From Sutterella sp. (GTDB lineage: Bacteria; Pseudomonadota; Gammaproteobacteria; Burkholderiales; Burkholderiaceae_F): a stretch of DNA of 43,153 nt. A program made the position numbers and the translations under genes. Shown in pieces: positions 14,129-24,063 of this stretch (the first letter of the stretch is position 1; every line of letters starts with the position of its first letter). Where the stretch lies: NCBI GenBank assembly GCA_020025955.1, contig JAHHRF010000011.1, positions 1-43,153 of the forward strand, read 5' to 3'. The notes under the pieces were generated by a model. It worked only from the letters and a program-made list of their open reading frames with translations, had not been told where the DNA came from and did no database searches.

Positions 14129-15526
14129 TTGTTTATTGGTCAAGATGGGCGCTATCACGAAGAGTGTGGCGTATTCGGTATTTTCGCCCCGGGGGAAGAC
14201 GTTGCCCGACTCACGTACTTGGGGCTCTTTGCATTGCAACACCGAGGCCAAGAGGGCTGTGGGATCGCCGTTTTAAAGGACGGCGCCCTGCAACACCACA
14301 AAGCCTTGGGGCTGGTGAACGAAGTCTTCAGTGAAGACATCCTCACCAAGCTCGGTACGGGGCAAGCCGCCATTGGGCACGTGCGGTATTCCACGACGGG
14401 GGGCAATAGCCAAGTCAACACCCAACCCGTGGTGGGGCATTACGGTCACGGGGCCTTAGCGCTCGCCCATAACGGGAACTTGGCCAATAACGAGGCGCTC
14501 CATAAGAAACTCTATAAGCACGGGGCGGTGTTTCAGTCCACGACCGACACCGAAGCCGTGGTGCATTTATTAGCGAGCTTTGGCGATGTGCCCTTAGCCG
14601 AAGCGATGGCGTTAGCCATGAAAGAACTCCGTGGGGCTTACGCCTTTGTGAGCCTCAACGGGCACGAACTGGTGGCTGCGCGCGACCCCCAAGGCAATCG
14701 CCCCTTGTGTCTGGGGCGCTTGGGTGAGAAAGGCTGGGTGGTGGCCTCTGAGAGTTGTGCGCTAGAAACCGTCGGTGCCACCTTTGTGCGTGATGTGAAC
14801 CCCGGCGAAATCCTCGTGATTGATCACCAAGGGGTGCGCGTGCACCAAGAGAACATGGGATGCCAGCGCTGTGCGCACTGCATTTTCGAGTACGTCTACT
14901 TTGCGCGTCCCGACTCCACGTTGGACGGGGTCAACGTCAACACGGCTCGCCGCCAAATGGGCGAAATCCTTGCGCGCGAAATTGAAAAGTTAGACGTTGA
15001 CATCGTGATTGGGGTTCCGGACTCCGGCACGACCGCCGCCATTGGGTTTGCCGAAGCCCAAGGGACGAAATTTACGCAAGGGATCATGAAAAACCGTTAC
15101 GCGGGGCGCACCTTCATTCAGCCCACCCAAGCGTTACGTGAATTGATGGTGAATTTAAAACTCAACCCCATTACCGAAACCCTGAAGGGCAAAAAAGTGG
15201 CCGTCGTTGACGACTCCATCGTGCGCGGGACCACGAGCCGACGCTTAGTCACCCGCCTTCGTGAGCATGGGGCCGCCGAAGTGCACTTCTTACTGAGTTG
15301 CCCCCCGGTGACGCACCCCTGCTACTACGGGATTGATACGGGGGAGGCGGACACCTTGATTGCGGCCACCCATAACCTCGACGAGATTCGCCAGCACATT
15401 GGGGCGGACTCCCTTCATTACTTGTCGCTCCCCGGGCTCATTGAATCCGTGGGGGGCGAAAACAAATTCTGCACGGCGTGCTTGAGCGGGGACTACCCCA
15501 TGGGCACGCCCACTGAGTCGAACTAA
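14129..15526 (+). CDS. purF: Amidophosphoribosyltransferase PurF, propeptide and [4Fe-4S] type
   Basis: First committed enzyme of purine synthesis (PRPP + glutamine to phosphoribosylamine). It begins with TTG at 14129 after a GAGGAG site. The 12-residue leader precedes Cys13 (HEECGVFGI), so like the Bacillus enzyme it must be cleaved to expose the N-terminal nucleophile cysteine of the glutaminase domain. The PRPP loop is VVDDSIVRGTTS (about 359-370). Four cysteines in the positions of the Bacillus iron-sulfur ligands are present: Cys251 (CIFEYVYFARPDS), Cys398 (HPCYYG), Cys448 and Cys451 (CTAC). At 465 residues it lacks the C-terminal extension of the E. coli form. Activity may thus be oxygen-sensitive. 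Confidence 0.96.
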   Translation: MFIGQDGRYHEECGVFGIFAPGEDVARLTYLGLFALQHRGQEGCGIAVLKDGALQHHKALGLVNEVFSEDILTKLGTGQAAIGHVRYSTTGGNSQVNTQPVVGHYGHGALALAHNGNLANNEALHKKLYKHGAVFQSTTDTEAVVHLLASFGDVPLAEAMALAMKELRGAYAFVSLNGHELVAARDPQGNRPLCLGRLGEKGWVVASESCALETVGATFVRDVNPGEILVIDHQGVRVHQENMGCQRCAHCIFEYVYFARPDSTLDGVNVNTARRQMGEILAREIEKLDVDIVIGVPDSGTTAAIGFAEAQGTKFTQGIMKNRYAGRTFIQPTQALRELMVNLKLNPITETLKGKKVAVVDDSIVRGTTSRRLVTRLREHGAAEVHFLLSCPPVTHPCYYGIDTGEADTLIAATHNLDEIRQHIGADSLHYLSLPGLIESVGGENKFCTACLSGDYPMGTPTESN

Positions 15527-15540
15527 AAGGAGACGAGACC

Positions 15541-16611
15541 ATGCGTGATGCGCCTTTAACGTACGCCGATGCGGGCGTCAACATTGATAACGGGAACCGC
15601 TCGGTGGACCTCATTCGCTCTCACGTGGAGCGCACCCGTCGCCCAGAGGTGTTGTCGGGGCTCGGGGGCTTTGGGGGGCTCTTCGCCTTGAAGTTAGCGG
15701 ACTATCAAGAACCCGTGCTCGTCTCGGGCACCGATGGTGTGGGCACCAAACTGCGCCTCGCCATTGAAAGTGGGGTGCTCGATACGATCGGGATTGATGC
15801 CGTGGCGATGTGCGTCAACGACATCCTGGTCTCGGGCGCCGAACCCTTGTTTTTCTTGGACTACTTAGCCTTAGGCGAGTTGGTTCCTGAACAAGTCGAA
15901 CAAATTGTCAAAGGGGTGGCAGACGGGTGTGAGCAAGCCCACTGCGCCTTAATCGGCGGGGAAACGGCCGAGATGCCAGGGTTCTATCCCCCAGGCGACT
16001 TTGATATCGCGGGCTTTAGCGTGGGGATCGTGGATAAAGCCAACCTGATTGACGGCTCCACCATTAAACCCGACGACCTCTTAGTGGGATTGAGTTCCAC
16101 CGGGCTTCACTCCAACGGCTACTCCTTGGCTCGCAAGGTCTTTTTTGAGAAAGCCGGCTTAGGGCTTGATGACACCCTGCCAGAACTCAATGGTCGCCCC
16201 TTAAAAGACGTTCTCTTAGCCCCCACGCGCATCTATGTGCCGATGGTCTTGCCCTTAATTAAGAAGTTGGGGGCTCGCCTCAAAGGCATGGTGCACATCA
16301 CGGGCGGGGGCTTCCAAGACAACATCCCGCGTGTGTTGCCCGATGGGGTCGAAGCGGTGATTGACCGTCGTAACTGGACGCCACCTGCCATCTTCTCCGC
16401 TCTCCAACGCCTAGGGAACATCGATCGCGACGAGATGTATCGCACCTTCAACATGGGGGTGGGGTTCGTGTTGGTGGTCTCCCCTGCGGCGCTTCCCACC
16501 ATTGAGCGCGTGATGAAGGACTTTGACGTCACGGTGACCACCATCGGGACCATTAAGGCTAAAGACGGGAAACCCGCCGTTCGCTTTGAGGAACTCGCAT
16601 GCAGTTATTAA
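15541..16611 (+). CDS. purM: Phosphoribosylformylglycinamidine cyclo-ligase PurM
   Basis: AIR synthetase, ATP-dependent ring closure of FGAM. The 356-residue protein has the family's glycine-rich GTDGVGTKLRLA segment, CVNDILVSGAEPLFFLDY, and GGETAEMPGFY. AAAGGAG precedes the ATG. It overlaps purN by 13 bases in another frame, which suggests coupled translation. Confidence 0.96.
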   Translation: MRDAPLTYADAGVNIDNGNRSVDLIRSHVERTRRPEVLSGLGGFGGLFALKLADYQEPVLVSGTDGVGTKLRLAIESGVLDTIGIDAVAMCVNDILVSGAEPLFFLDYLALGELVPEQVEQIVKGVADGCEQAHCALIGGETAEMPGFYPPGDFDIAGFSVGIVDKANLIDGSTIKPDDLLVGLSSTGLHSNGYSLARKVFFEKAGLGLDDTLPELNGRPLKDVLLAPTRIYVPMVLPLIKKLGARLKGMVHITGGGFQDNIPRVLPDGVEAVIDRRNWTPPAIFSALQRLGNIDRDEMYRTFNMGVGFVLVVSPAALPTIERVMKDFDVTVTTIGTIKAKDGKPAVRFEELACSY

Positions 16612-17213
16612 AGATTGCGATTCTCGCCTCTGGACGAGGCAGTAACGCCAAAGCGATTTTGGAGAGCATTAAGACGGGCGCCCTTCACGCGGAAGGCGTG
16701 GTGCTCCTGTCCGACAACCCCGAGGCTGAGGCGCTCCTCATGGCCCAAGACTATGGCGTCCCCGCGATTCTCGTAAACCGCAAGGCCCACCCCAGTCGCG
16801 AAGCCTATGAAGCGGCGCTTCTCACAGAGCTTAACCACTTTGACTACAACGTCGTTTGTCTCGCCGGCTACATGCGAGTGTTGGGCGAAGGCTTTTTGCT
16901 GGGGGTTAAAGCGCCGGTGCTCAACATTCATCCGTCGTTGTTGCCGAGCTTCCCCGGGCTTCATGCTCAACGGCAAGCCCTGGACTATGGCGTCAAGGTG
17001 GCGGGCTGCACCGTGCATTTGGTCGATGCGGGCTTAGATAGCGGTCCCATCCTCTTGCAGCGCGCCGTTCCCGTTTTGGATGACGACACGGAGGCGACGC
17101 TCTCCGCGCGCATTCTCAAAGAAGAACATCAACTTTATACCGAAGCCCTGCAACGCTTCCAAGCAGGCATCACCATTCAGGGACGCACCGTCAAGGCGTC
17201 CGCAAAGGAGTAA
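16599..17213 (+). CDS. purN: Phosphoribosylglycinamide formyltransferase PurN
   Basis: Transfers a formyl group from 10-formyl-THF to GAR. The 204-residue protein has the N-terminal SGRGSNAKAI loop and the catalytic triad of the family: Asn109 and His111 in NIHPSLLPSFPG, and Asp147 in LDSGP. The start ATG lies within the end of purM. It uses folate, so no PurT-type formate-dependent enzyme is needed. Confidence 0.95.
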   Translation: MQLLKIAILASGRGSNAKAILESIKTGALHAEGVVLLSDNPEAEALLMAQDYGVPAILVNRKAHPSREAYEAALLTELNHFDYNVVCLAGYMRVLGEGFLLGVKAPVLNIHPSLLPSFPGLHAQRQALDYGVKVAGCTVHLVDAGLDSGPILLQRAVPVLDDDTEATLSARILKEEHQLYTEALQRFQAGITIQGRTVKASAKE

Positions 17214-17216
17214 GGC

Positions 17217-18740
17217 ATGAACGTAGCACTCATCAGCGTATCGGATAAAACGGGCGTCGTCCCCTTTGCCCAAGGGCTTGTCGAACTGGGGTGGGGGTTA
17301 CTCTCCACGGGCGGAACGGCCAAAGCCCTCAAAGCGGCGGGGCTTCCTGTGCGCGATGTCTCGGACGTGACCCAGTTCCCTGAGATTCTCGACGGACGCG
17401 TAAAGACCTTGCACCCCTCGGTGCACGCTGGGCTCCTCGCCATGGATACGCCTGAACACCGTCAAACCCTCAAGGACCTGTCGATCGACCCCATCGACTT
17501 GGTGGTCGTCAACCTCTATCCCTTTGATAAGACGGTCGCGAACCCCGAGGTGACCTTGGCAGAGGCCATTGAAAACATCGACATTGGTGGCCCCACCATG
17601 ATTCGTGCGGCCGCGAAAAACCACGGTCGCGTCGGTGTGGTGGTCTCGCCCGATCAGTACGACGCGGTGCTCGCAGAACTCAAAGACGCGGGGGGCTTAT
17701 CGCTTACTACCCGTCAGCGTTTGGCCCTTCGCGCCTTTGAGCATACGGCCCGTTACGACGCCGCGGTGAGTCACTTCTTGGCCCCGCGCTTTGGGGACGG
17801 GGACTTCCCGCCCGAGGCCAGTGTCGGGGGACAGCGTTTGATGACGTTGCGTTACGGTGAAAATCCCCATCAAAAGGCGGCCTTCTATCGTACGGATGCG
17901 AGCCCTGGGACCTTAGCAGGCGCCCATCAGCACCAAGGGAAAGCCTTGTCCTACAACAATATTGTGGACGCGGATGCCGCTTGGGTGTTGGTTAACGAAA
18001 TTCAAAATGTGCCCGCGGTGGCCATCATCAAGCACACCAACCCCTGTGGCATGGCCTTAGGGGACACGATTCATGAGGCGTATCTTCGTGCTCTGGAAGC
18101 CGACCCCGTCTCCGCCTTTGGCGGGATTGTGGCGGCCAACCAAACGGTCACCGCCGAGATGGCCCAGGAAATGGTGAAGATTTTCTTAGAAGCCGTCATC
18201 GCCCCCGCGTTTGAGGAAGACGCCTTAGCGATCCTTGCGCAAAAGAAAAACCTGCGCGTGTTAGCGACCGGGGGTCCGGTGACCCTCTCGGGCCCCTGGT
18301 TAGAAACGGTGAGTGGCGGGTTCTTGCTCCAGAGTCGCGATATCGACGCCGAATTGACGCTTGAAACGGTTACGAAGGCTAAAGTGCCCGAGGCCTTAAT
18401 GAACGACCTTCGCTTTGCTTGGAAGGTGGTCAAACACGTTAAATCCAACGCCATCGTGGTTGCCAAAGACGGACAAACCTTGGGCGTCGGCGCGGGTCAA
18501 ATGAACCGCGTGGGGTCGTGCGAACTGGCCTTTGCTCAAGGGGGCGCGGCCTGCCGCGGGGCGGTGTTGGCCTCGGATGCGTTCTTCCCCTTTGCCGACA
18601 GCATTGAACGCGCTCACGAAGCCGGGATTGTCGCGATTGTGCAGCCCGGTGGCTCCATTCGTGATGAAGAGGTGATTGCCGCGTGCGATCAGTACGGCAT
18701 CGCCATGGTCTTTACCGGTACGCGTCACTTCAAGCACTAA
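17217..18740 (+). CDS. purH: Bifunctional AICAR transformylase/IMP cyclohydrolase PurH
   Basis: Carries out the last two steps to IMP. The N-terminal MGS-like IMP cyclohydrolase domain (about 1-195; STGGTAKALK, RVKTLHPSVHAG) is followed by the AICAR transformylase domain with the KHTNPCG motif (272-278). The 507-residue length is normal. The ATG lies three bases after the purN stop. Confidence 0.96.
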   Translation: MNVALISVSDKTGVVPFAQGLVELGWGLLSTGGTAKALKAAGLPVRDVSDVTQFPEILDGRVKTLHPSVHAGLLAMDTPEHRQTLKDLSIDPIDLVVVNLYPFDKTVANPEVTLAEAIENIDIGGPTMIRAAAKNHGRVGVVVSPDQYDAVLAELKDAGGLSLTTRQRLALRAFEHTARYDAAVSHFLAPRFGDGDFPPEASVGGQRLMTLRYGENPHQKAAFYRTDASPGTLAGAHQHQGKALSYNNIVDADAAWVLVNEIQNVPAVAIIKHTNPCGMALGDTIHEAYLRALEADPVSAFGGIVAANQTVTAEMAQEMVKIFLEAVIAPAFEEDALAILAQKKNLRVLATGGPVTLSGPWLETVSGGFLLQSRDIDAELTLETVTKAKVPEALMNDLRFAWKVVKHVKSNAIVVAKDGQTLGVGAGQMNRVGSCELAFAQGGAACRGAVLASDAFFPFADSIERAHEAGIVAIVQPGGSIRDEEVIAACDQYGIAMVFTGTRHFKH

Positions 18741-18750
18741 GGAGACGAAC

Positions 18751-20037
18751 ATGAAGGTGTTGGTGATTGGTTCGGGGGGTCGTGAGCATGCCCTCGTTTG
18801 GAAACTCTTGCAAAGCCCGAAGGTGGATACGCTCTTCGTGGCGCCGGGTAACGACGGGATGGACGAGCGAGCCGTGCGGGTGCCCTTAAACGTCACCCAA
18901 GTCGAGGAGCTCACCGCGTGGGCCCAAGCGCACGCCATTGATCTGACGGTAGTCGGTCCCGAAGCCCCCTTGGCTTTAGGACTCGTGGACAAATTCCAAG
19001 CCGTCGGGCTCAAGGTCTTTGGTCCCACGAAGGCAGCTGCGGAATTGGAAGGCAGTAAAACCTTTGCGAAAACCTTGATGCATAAGCACGGGATTCCGAC
19101 GGCCGCCTACGGCACCTTTACGGAACCCGCGCTCGCCAAAGCCTATGTGCATGAGTTGGGCGTGCCCTGCGTGGTGAAAGCCGACGGCTTAGCCGCGGGG
19201 AAGGGCGTTGTGATTTGCCACACCTTGTCTGATGCCCTCACCGCCATTGACGAAATGCTGCTGGGAAGCGCCTTTGGAGAAGCGGGTCACCGCGTGGTGA
19301 TTGAAGAATTTTTAGAAGGCGAAGAGGTGAGTATCCTCGCGTTTTGCGACGGGAAAACGGTGCTCCCCATGGTCTCCGCGCAAGACCATAAACGCATTTT
19401 TGATAACGACCAAGGGCCCAACACGGGCGGGATGGGGGCGTATTCGCCCGCGCCCGCGTACACGGTAGACGCCTCACTTGCTCCCTTTGTGGAAAGCGAA
19501 ATCCTGCAGAAAACCGTCAAAGCTATGGCCTATGAAGGGCGTCCCTTCACGGGCGTTCTCTACGCGGGGCTCATGCTCACGGCGTCCGGCCCCAAGGTGC
19601 TCGAATATAACGCCCGCTTTGGGGATCCGGAGACCCAGCCCGTCTTAATGCGCATGGACTCGGACTTGGTGGACGTAATTGAAATGGTCGTCGAGGGGAG
19701 TCTGGACAAGGCCACCGTTCGCTGGAAGGACGAAGCGGCCGTTTGCGTCGTGATGGCTTCCAAAGGCTACCCCGAGTCGAGCTCGTCGGGCGACGTGATT
19801 GTCGGGATTGACAAGGCAGAGCAGACGGGCGCCGTGGTCTTTCATTCAGGAACCCGGAAGCGCGATGACGGCGCTTGGGTGACGGCAGGCGGTCGCGTCT
19901 TAGGCGTCACGGCCTTAGGGACCTCGATTGAAGGGGCGATCGCCAACGCCTACCGTGCGGTCGATGAAATTACGTTCCCGGGCGCCCAAGTCCGACGCGA
20001 TATTGGACAAAAGGCTTTGAAGTACGAAAACCGATAA
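18751..20037 (+). CDS. purD: Phosphoribosylamine-glycine ligase PurD
   Basis: GAR synthetase, ATP-grasp enzyme. I start at the ATG at 18751 (MKVLVIGSGGREHAL), ten bases after purH with a GGAG site. The open frame extends 25 codons upstream into purH. At 428 residues it has the usual N, A, B and C domains, with the ATP-grasp motifs VKADGLAAGKGVV, GPNTGGMGAYSP and NARFGDPE. Confidence 0.96.
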   Translation: MKVLVIGSGGREHALVWKLLQSPKVDTLFVAPGNDGMDERAVRVPLNVTQVEELTAWAQAHAIDLTVVGPEAPLALGLVDKFQAVGLKVFGPTKAAAELEGSKTFAKTLMHKHGIPTAAYGTFTEPALAKAYVHELGVPCVVKADGLAAGKGVVICHTLSDALTAIDEMLLGSAFGEAGHRVVIEEFLEGEEVSILAFCDGKTVLPMVSAQDHKRIFDNDQGPNTGGMGAYSPAPAYTVDASLAPFVESEILQKTVKAMAYEGRPFTGVLYAGLMLTASGPKVLEYNARFGDPETQPVLMRMDSDLVDVIEMVVEGSLDKATVRWKDEAAVCVVMASKGYPESSSSGDVIVGIDKAEQTGAVVFHSGTRKRDDGAWVTAGGRVLGVTALGTSIEGAIANAYRAVDEITFPGAQVRRDIGQKALKYENR

Positions 20038-20077
20038 CGACCCTAACGAAAAAGAACCGATGAGAGGAGAGGCTACG

Positions 20078-23000
20078 ATGAGCATGCTGGTGAAACGCTA
20101 TTTTGTAGAACGCCGTCCGGGCTTTGATGAAGAAGCTAAGGGGCTACTGAAGACCTTGCAAGAAACCTTAGGGTTAAAGGGCGTGACGGGTGTGCGGTTA
20201 CTCAATCGCTATGACATTCGTGCGGAGGCCCCCCTCTTTGAAAAAGCGGGCCTAGCCACGCTCTTAGCGGAACCCCCGTCGGATGTGCTTCTCACCGAGT
20301 GGGCGCCTGATGCGGGTTGGATGGCGCTCGCCTTTGAAAGCTTGCCTGGACAGTACGACCAGCGAGCCGACTCCTGTGCGCAGTGTTTGGCACTCCTTGA
20401 TGCGGGGGACGCTCAAGTGCGCTGCGCTCGGGTGGTAGCCCTCGAGGGGGCGCTCTCGGATGACGAACGAGAGCGCCTGGAAAACTACCTCGTGAACCCC
20501 GTGGACGCGCGTTTGGTGGAGCCCCTGGGGGACGCTGACTTCTTGGATGTCTCACCCGAAGTGGATGCCGTCTCGGTGGTGGATTTAATTCATGCGAATC
20601 CGTCAGACCTTAAAACGCTCGCCCAATCGCTGGGGCTTGCCATGGGATTAGACGACTTACTGGTGCTTCAGGCCTACTTTAAGGGAGAAGGGCGTAACCC
20701 CACGGAAACGGAAGTGCGAGTGCTCGATACGTACTGGTCGGATCACTGTCGCCACACCACCTTTAATACGACGATTGCGAGCCTCGCGTTTGAAGACGAG
20801 CGTGTTAAAGCCGCGCACAGCGTCTACCGTGACCTACGTCGTGAGCGCTATGGGGAAGGGTGCACGCGCCCCGAAACCCTGATGGACATCGCAACCTTAG
20901 GGGCCAAAGTCTTGAAAGCCCGTGGGGTCGTGAAAAACGTCGACGAAAGTGAAGAAATTAACGCCTGCTCCGTGAAGGTCAAAATCGAAACGGATAAGGG
21001 CCCTGAGGATTGGCTCTATCTCTTCAAAAACGAAACCCATAACCACCCCACGGAAATTGAACCCTTTGGGGGTGCCGCGACCTGCTTAGGGGGCGCGATT
21101 CGCGATCCCTTGTCGGGGCGTGCCTACGTCTATCAAGGCCTGCGTTTAACGGGGGCGGCTGACCCCACGGTGCCGCTCTCGGCAACGCGCCGCGGTAAAC
21201 GCGCTCAGCGACAACTCTGCCAATTGGCCGCCAAAGGTTTCTCCGCCTACGGCAACCAAATTGGGTTGGCAACAGGCTTAGTGGACGAACTCTACCACCC
21301 AGGGTACGAAGCCAAACGCATGGAAGTGGGCGCCGTCATTGGGGCGGTACCCTTGAAAAACGTACGCCGTGAAGTGCCTCGTCCGGGCGACTGGGTGATC
21401 CTCATTGGGGGTCGCACGGGGCGCGATGGCTGTGGGGGCGCAACCGGGTCCTCGAAAACCCATACCGAAACCTCCATTGAAACGGCTGGCGCCGAAGTCC
21501 AGAAAGGGAACGCCGTTGAAGAGCGCAAGATCCAGCGCCTTTTCCGCCGTCCCGAGGTCGCGCGCGCGATTCGTCGCTGTAATGACTTTGGTGCAGGGGG
21601 TGTGTCGGTTTCCATCGGGGAATTGGCCGATGGGATTCGCATCAACTTGGACGCCGTGCCCAAGAAGTACGTGGGCTTAAACGGGACGGAATTGGCGGTG
21701 TCGGAATCGCAAGAGCGCATGAGTTGCGTGATTGACCCCCAGGACTGGCCCTTGATTGAAGCGGCGGCGCGCGACGAAAACGTCGAAGCCACGAAGGTTG
21801 CGGTCATCACGGAAGAAAAACGCTTGGTGATGACCTGGCGTGGGGACACGATTGTCGACTTAGACCGCGCGTTCTTGGATTCGGCGGGCGCTAAGAAAAC
21901 CACCACAGTGGTGGTCCCTGCCCCCAAGGCGGTTCCAGCTAAGCCTGTTCCTGAAACGCTCAAAGCCCTCATGGAAGGGGTGGTGGGCGACTTGAATGTC
22001 TGCGCCAAGACGGGGCTCATTGAAAACTTTGACGCGTCGATTGGGTCGGGTACGGTCTTGCATCCCTTAGGGGGTGAGCGCCAAGAGACGCCCGCTCAGG
22101 TGATGGCGTCGTTATTCCCCGTTTTAGAGGGCACCACCACGACGGCGAGTCTCTTCACGTATGGCTTTAACCCCTATGTGTCGGACGCCGACCCTTACCG
22201 TGGGGCGTATGAAGCCGTGTTGGAGAGCCTCACCAAACTCATGGCGGCGGGCTTTACGGAAGATGAATGGTATTTGTCCTTGCAGGAATACTTCCCGAGC
22301 CTCAAAAACGATCCCCGTCGATGGGGTCGTCCCGTGGCGGCGCTCTTAGGGGCGTTGCGCGCTCAGATGGACTTTGAGGCGCCCGCGATTGGCGGGAAAG
22401 ACTCCATGAGCGGGAGCTTTGAAAATTTAGATGTACCCGCGAGCCTCATTAGTTTTGCCACCGGGGTGATGGGGGCTGATCGCGTACGGTCGTCGGAATT
22501 AAAGGGCCCGAAGCATACGCTCTATCGCGTAACGATCCCGCGAATCGATGACCTGCACGTAGACGTGGCGGGCTTTAAGGCGGTACGTCAAGCGCTCTCC
22601 AACGCCGTGAAGGCGGGGCATGTGTTGAGTAGTTGGGCGCTTTCTCGCGGTGGGCTCGCCGAAGGGCTCTTCAAGATGGGGATCGGGAACGACATTGGGG
22701 TGGCGCTTGCGCCCACGGTGACGCTCGCAGACTTGGTGGCGCCCGCCATCGGGACGATTTTGGTGGAATCCGATGCGCCCCTCTCCGCCCCCTTTGAGGC
22801 GATTGGGGAGACGACGATTGCGCCGGAACTTCGTTTGGGGGATGAGGTCGTGACCTGGTCGAGTTTGCGCCCCGTGTACGAAGCACCGTTACGCGACGTG
22901 TATCCCACGCGTCCCGCGGTAGAAAGCGGTGAGCAAACGCTGGAGGCGATTGTCGCGCCGAAGCGCCCGCCGTTGGCAGCTCCCCACATCCTGGAAGCGC

Positions 23001-23803
23001 GTCCCTTGGCGGTAATCCCGGTGTTCCCTGGCACGAACTGCGAAGTCGATACGGCTCGGGCGCTCTCAATGGCGGGGGCTGAACCCTGTCCCGTACTCGT
23101 TCAGAACCTGACGCCTGAGGCGTTAACCGAGTCGGTGGCACGCATGGAAGACGCGCTCTCGCGCGCTCATATGTTGGTCTTCCCCGGGGGCTTTAGTTTT
23201 GGGGATGAACCTGATGGAAGTGGCAAATACATTGCCGCCTTCTTTAGGCATGAGGCGTTAAAGCGCCGTGTAGAGGGGCTCCTAACGGAACGCGACGGGT
23301 TGATTCTCGGGATCTGTAATGGCTTCCAAGCCTTGGTGAAGTTGGGGCTGCTCCCCTATGGGGAAATTGGGCAAGTGACGCCCACGTCGCCTACCTTGAC
23401 CTTTAATACGATTGGTCGCCATCAGAGCCGTTATGTGAAGACGCGGATTTGTTCGGTGAACTCTCCGTGGCTTACGGGCGTAGAAGTCGGCGACGTGCAC
23501 ACCATTGTGGTCTCCCACGGGGAAGGGCGCTTTGTGGCGCCGCCCGATGTGCTCTCGCGCCTCATTGCTAACGGGCAAGTGGCCACCCAGTACGTCAATG
23601 GCTGTGGGATCCCCAGCATGGACCCGAGCGTCAATCCCAATGGCTCGAGTTTAGCGATTGAGGGGTTACTGTCTGCCGATGGGCGCATCTTCGGGAAGAT
23701 GGGGCACTCCGAGCGTGTCGGCCCCTTTGTTGCGAAGAATATCCCTGGCGCCAAGTATCAATCCCTCTTTGAAAGTGGGGTGCGGTACTTTACGGGGAAA
23801 TAA
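20078..23803 (+). CDS. purL: Single-chain phosphoribosylformylglycinamidine synthase PurL
   Basis: Converts FGAR to FGAM with glutamine and ATP. The 1241-residue protein is the long type, with the PurS-like N-domain, two PurM-like halves (WSDHCRHTTF; NETHNHPTEIEPFGGAATC; IGGKDSMSGSF) and a C-terminal class I glutaminase with FPGGFSFGD and the nucleophile Cys in GICNGFQAL. I choose the ATG at 20078, which follows AGGAGAGG, rather than 20060, which precedes that site. It ends the purine block and is followed by a strong terminator. No purS or purQ is needed with this form. Confidence 0.96.
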   Translation: MSMLVKRYFVERRPGFDEEAKGLLKTLQETLGLKGVTGVRLLNRYDIRAEAPLFEKAGLATLLAEPPSDVLLTEWAPDAGWMALAFESLPGQYDQRADSCAQCLALLDAGDAQVRCARVVALEGALSDDERERLENYLVNPVDARLVEPLGDADFLDVSPEVDAVSVVDLIHANPSDLKTLAQSLGLAMGLDDLLVLQAYFKGEGRNPTETEVRVLDTYWSDHCRHTTFNTTIASLAFEDERVKAAHSVYRDLRRERYGEGCTRPETLMDIATLGAKVLKARGVVKNVDESEEINACSVKVKIETDKGPEDWLYLFKNETHNHPTEIEPFGGAATCLGGAIRDPLSGRAYVYQGLRLTGAADPTVPLSATRRGKRAQRQLCQLAAKGFSAYGNQIGLATGLVDELYHPGYEAKRMEVGAVIGAVPLKNVRREVPRPGDWVILIGGRTGRDGCGGATGSSKTHTETSIETAGAEVQKGNAVEERKIQRLFRRPEVARAIRRCNDFGAGGVSVSIGELADGIRINLDAVPKKYVGLNGTELAVSESQERMSCVIDPQDWPLIEAAARDENVEATKVAVITEEKRLVMTWRGDTIVDLDRAFLDSAGAKKTTTVVVPAPKAVPAKPVPETLKALMEGVVGDLNVCAKTGLIENFDASIGSGTVLHPLGGERQETPAQVMASLFPVLEGTTTTASLFTYGFNPYVSDADPYRGAYEAVLESLTKLMAAGFTEDEWYLSLQEYFPSLKNDPRRWGRPVAALLGALRAQMDFEAPAIGGKDSMSGSFENLDVPASLISFATGVMGADRVRSSELKGPKHTLYRVTIPRIDDLHVDVAGFKAVRQALSNAVKAGHVLSSWALSRGGLAEGLFKMGIGNDIGVALAPTVTLADLVAPAIGTILVESDAPLSAPFEAIGETTIAPELRLGDEVVTWSSLRPVYEAPLRDVYPTRPAVESGEQTLEAIVAPKRPPLAAPHILEARPLAVIPVFPGTNCEVDTARALSMAGAEPCPVLVQNLTPEALTESVARMEDALSRAHMLVFPGGFSFGDEPDGSGKYIAAFFRHEALKRRVEGLLTERDGLILGICNGFQALVKLGLLPYGEIGQVTPTSPTLTFNTIGRHQSRYVKTRICSVNSPWLTGVEVGDVHTIVVSHGEGRFVAPPDVLSRLIANGQVATQYVNGCGIPSMDPSVNPNGSSLAIEGLLSADGRIFGKMGHSERVGPFVAKNIPGAKYQSLFESGVRYFTGK

Positions 23804-23831
23804 TTTCCCTTGTGTCGTTTGAGGGGCACAC

Positions 23832-23872
23832 CCTGACCCCCTAGGTTTCGAATCTAGGGGGTCAGGTTTATT
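23832..23872 (+). terminator. Intrinsic terminator of the purine operon
   Basis: Perfect 13-bp stem CCTGACCCCCTAG (23832-23844) with CTAGGGGGTCAGG (23854-23866), followed by TTTATT. It lies 28 bases after purL. The remaining ~190 bases before the MATE gene hold a possible TAGAAT -10 box at 24000-24005 but no clear -35. Confidence 0.88.
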
Positions 23873-24063
23873 GGAGGAGATTTCTCCTCAATTTTCATGT
23901 GAGTAGAAAGGTTGTGTGAAGAGGGTGACGGTTTTGAAGCGTCAACAACTCAGGGAAATTCACCCTATCGTCGCTAGGGAATAGTCGGGGGCATTGGGCT
24001 AGAATTTTTACATTCGTTGTGTCCACTTTAGTGACGAATCGTCGCCTTTTATCGTTTTACGTT

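Noticed and set aside
21292..22020. Long minus-strand open frame (242 codons) inside purL
   Set aside because: It lies fully within purL on the opposite strand and its translation has no recognisable domain; a shadow of biased codon use.
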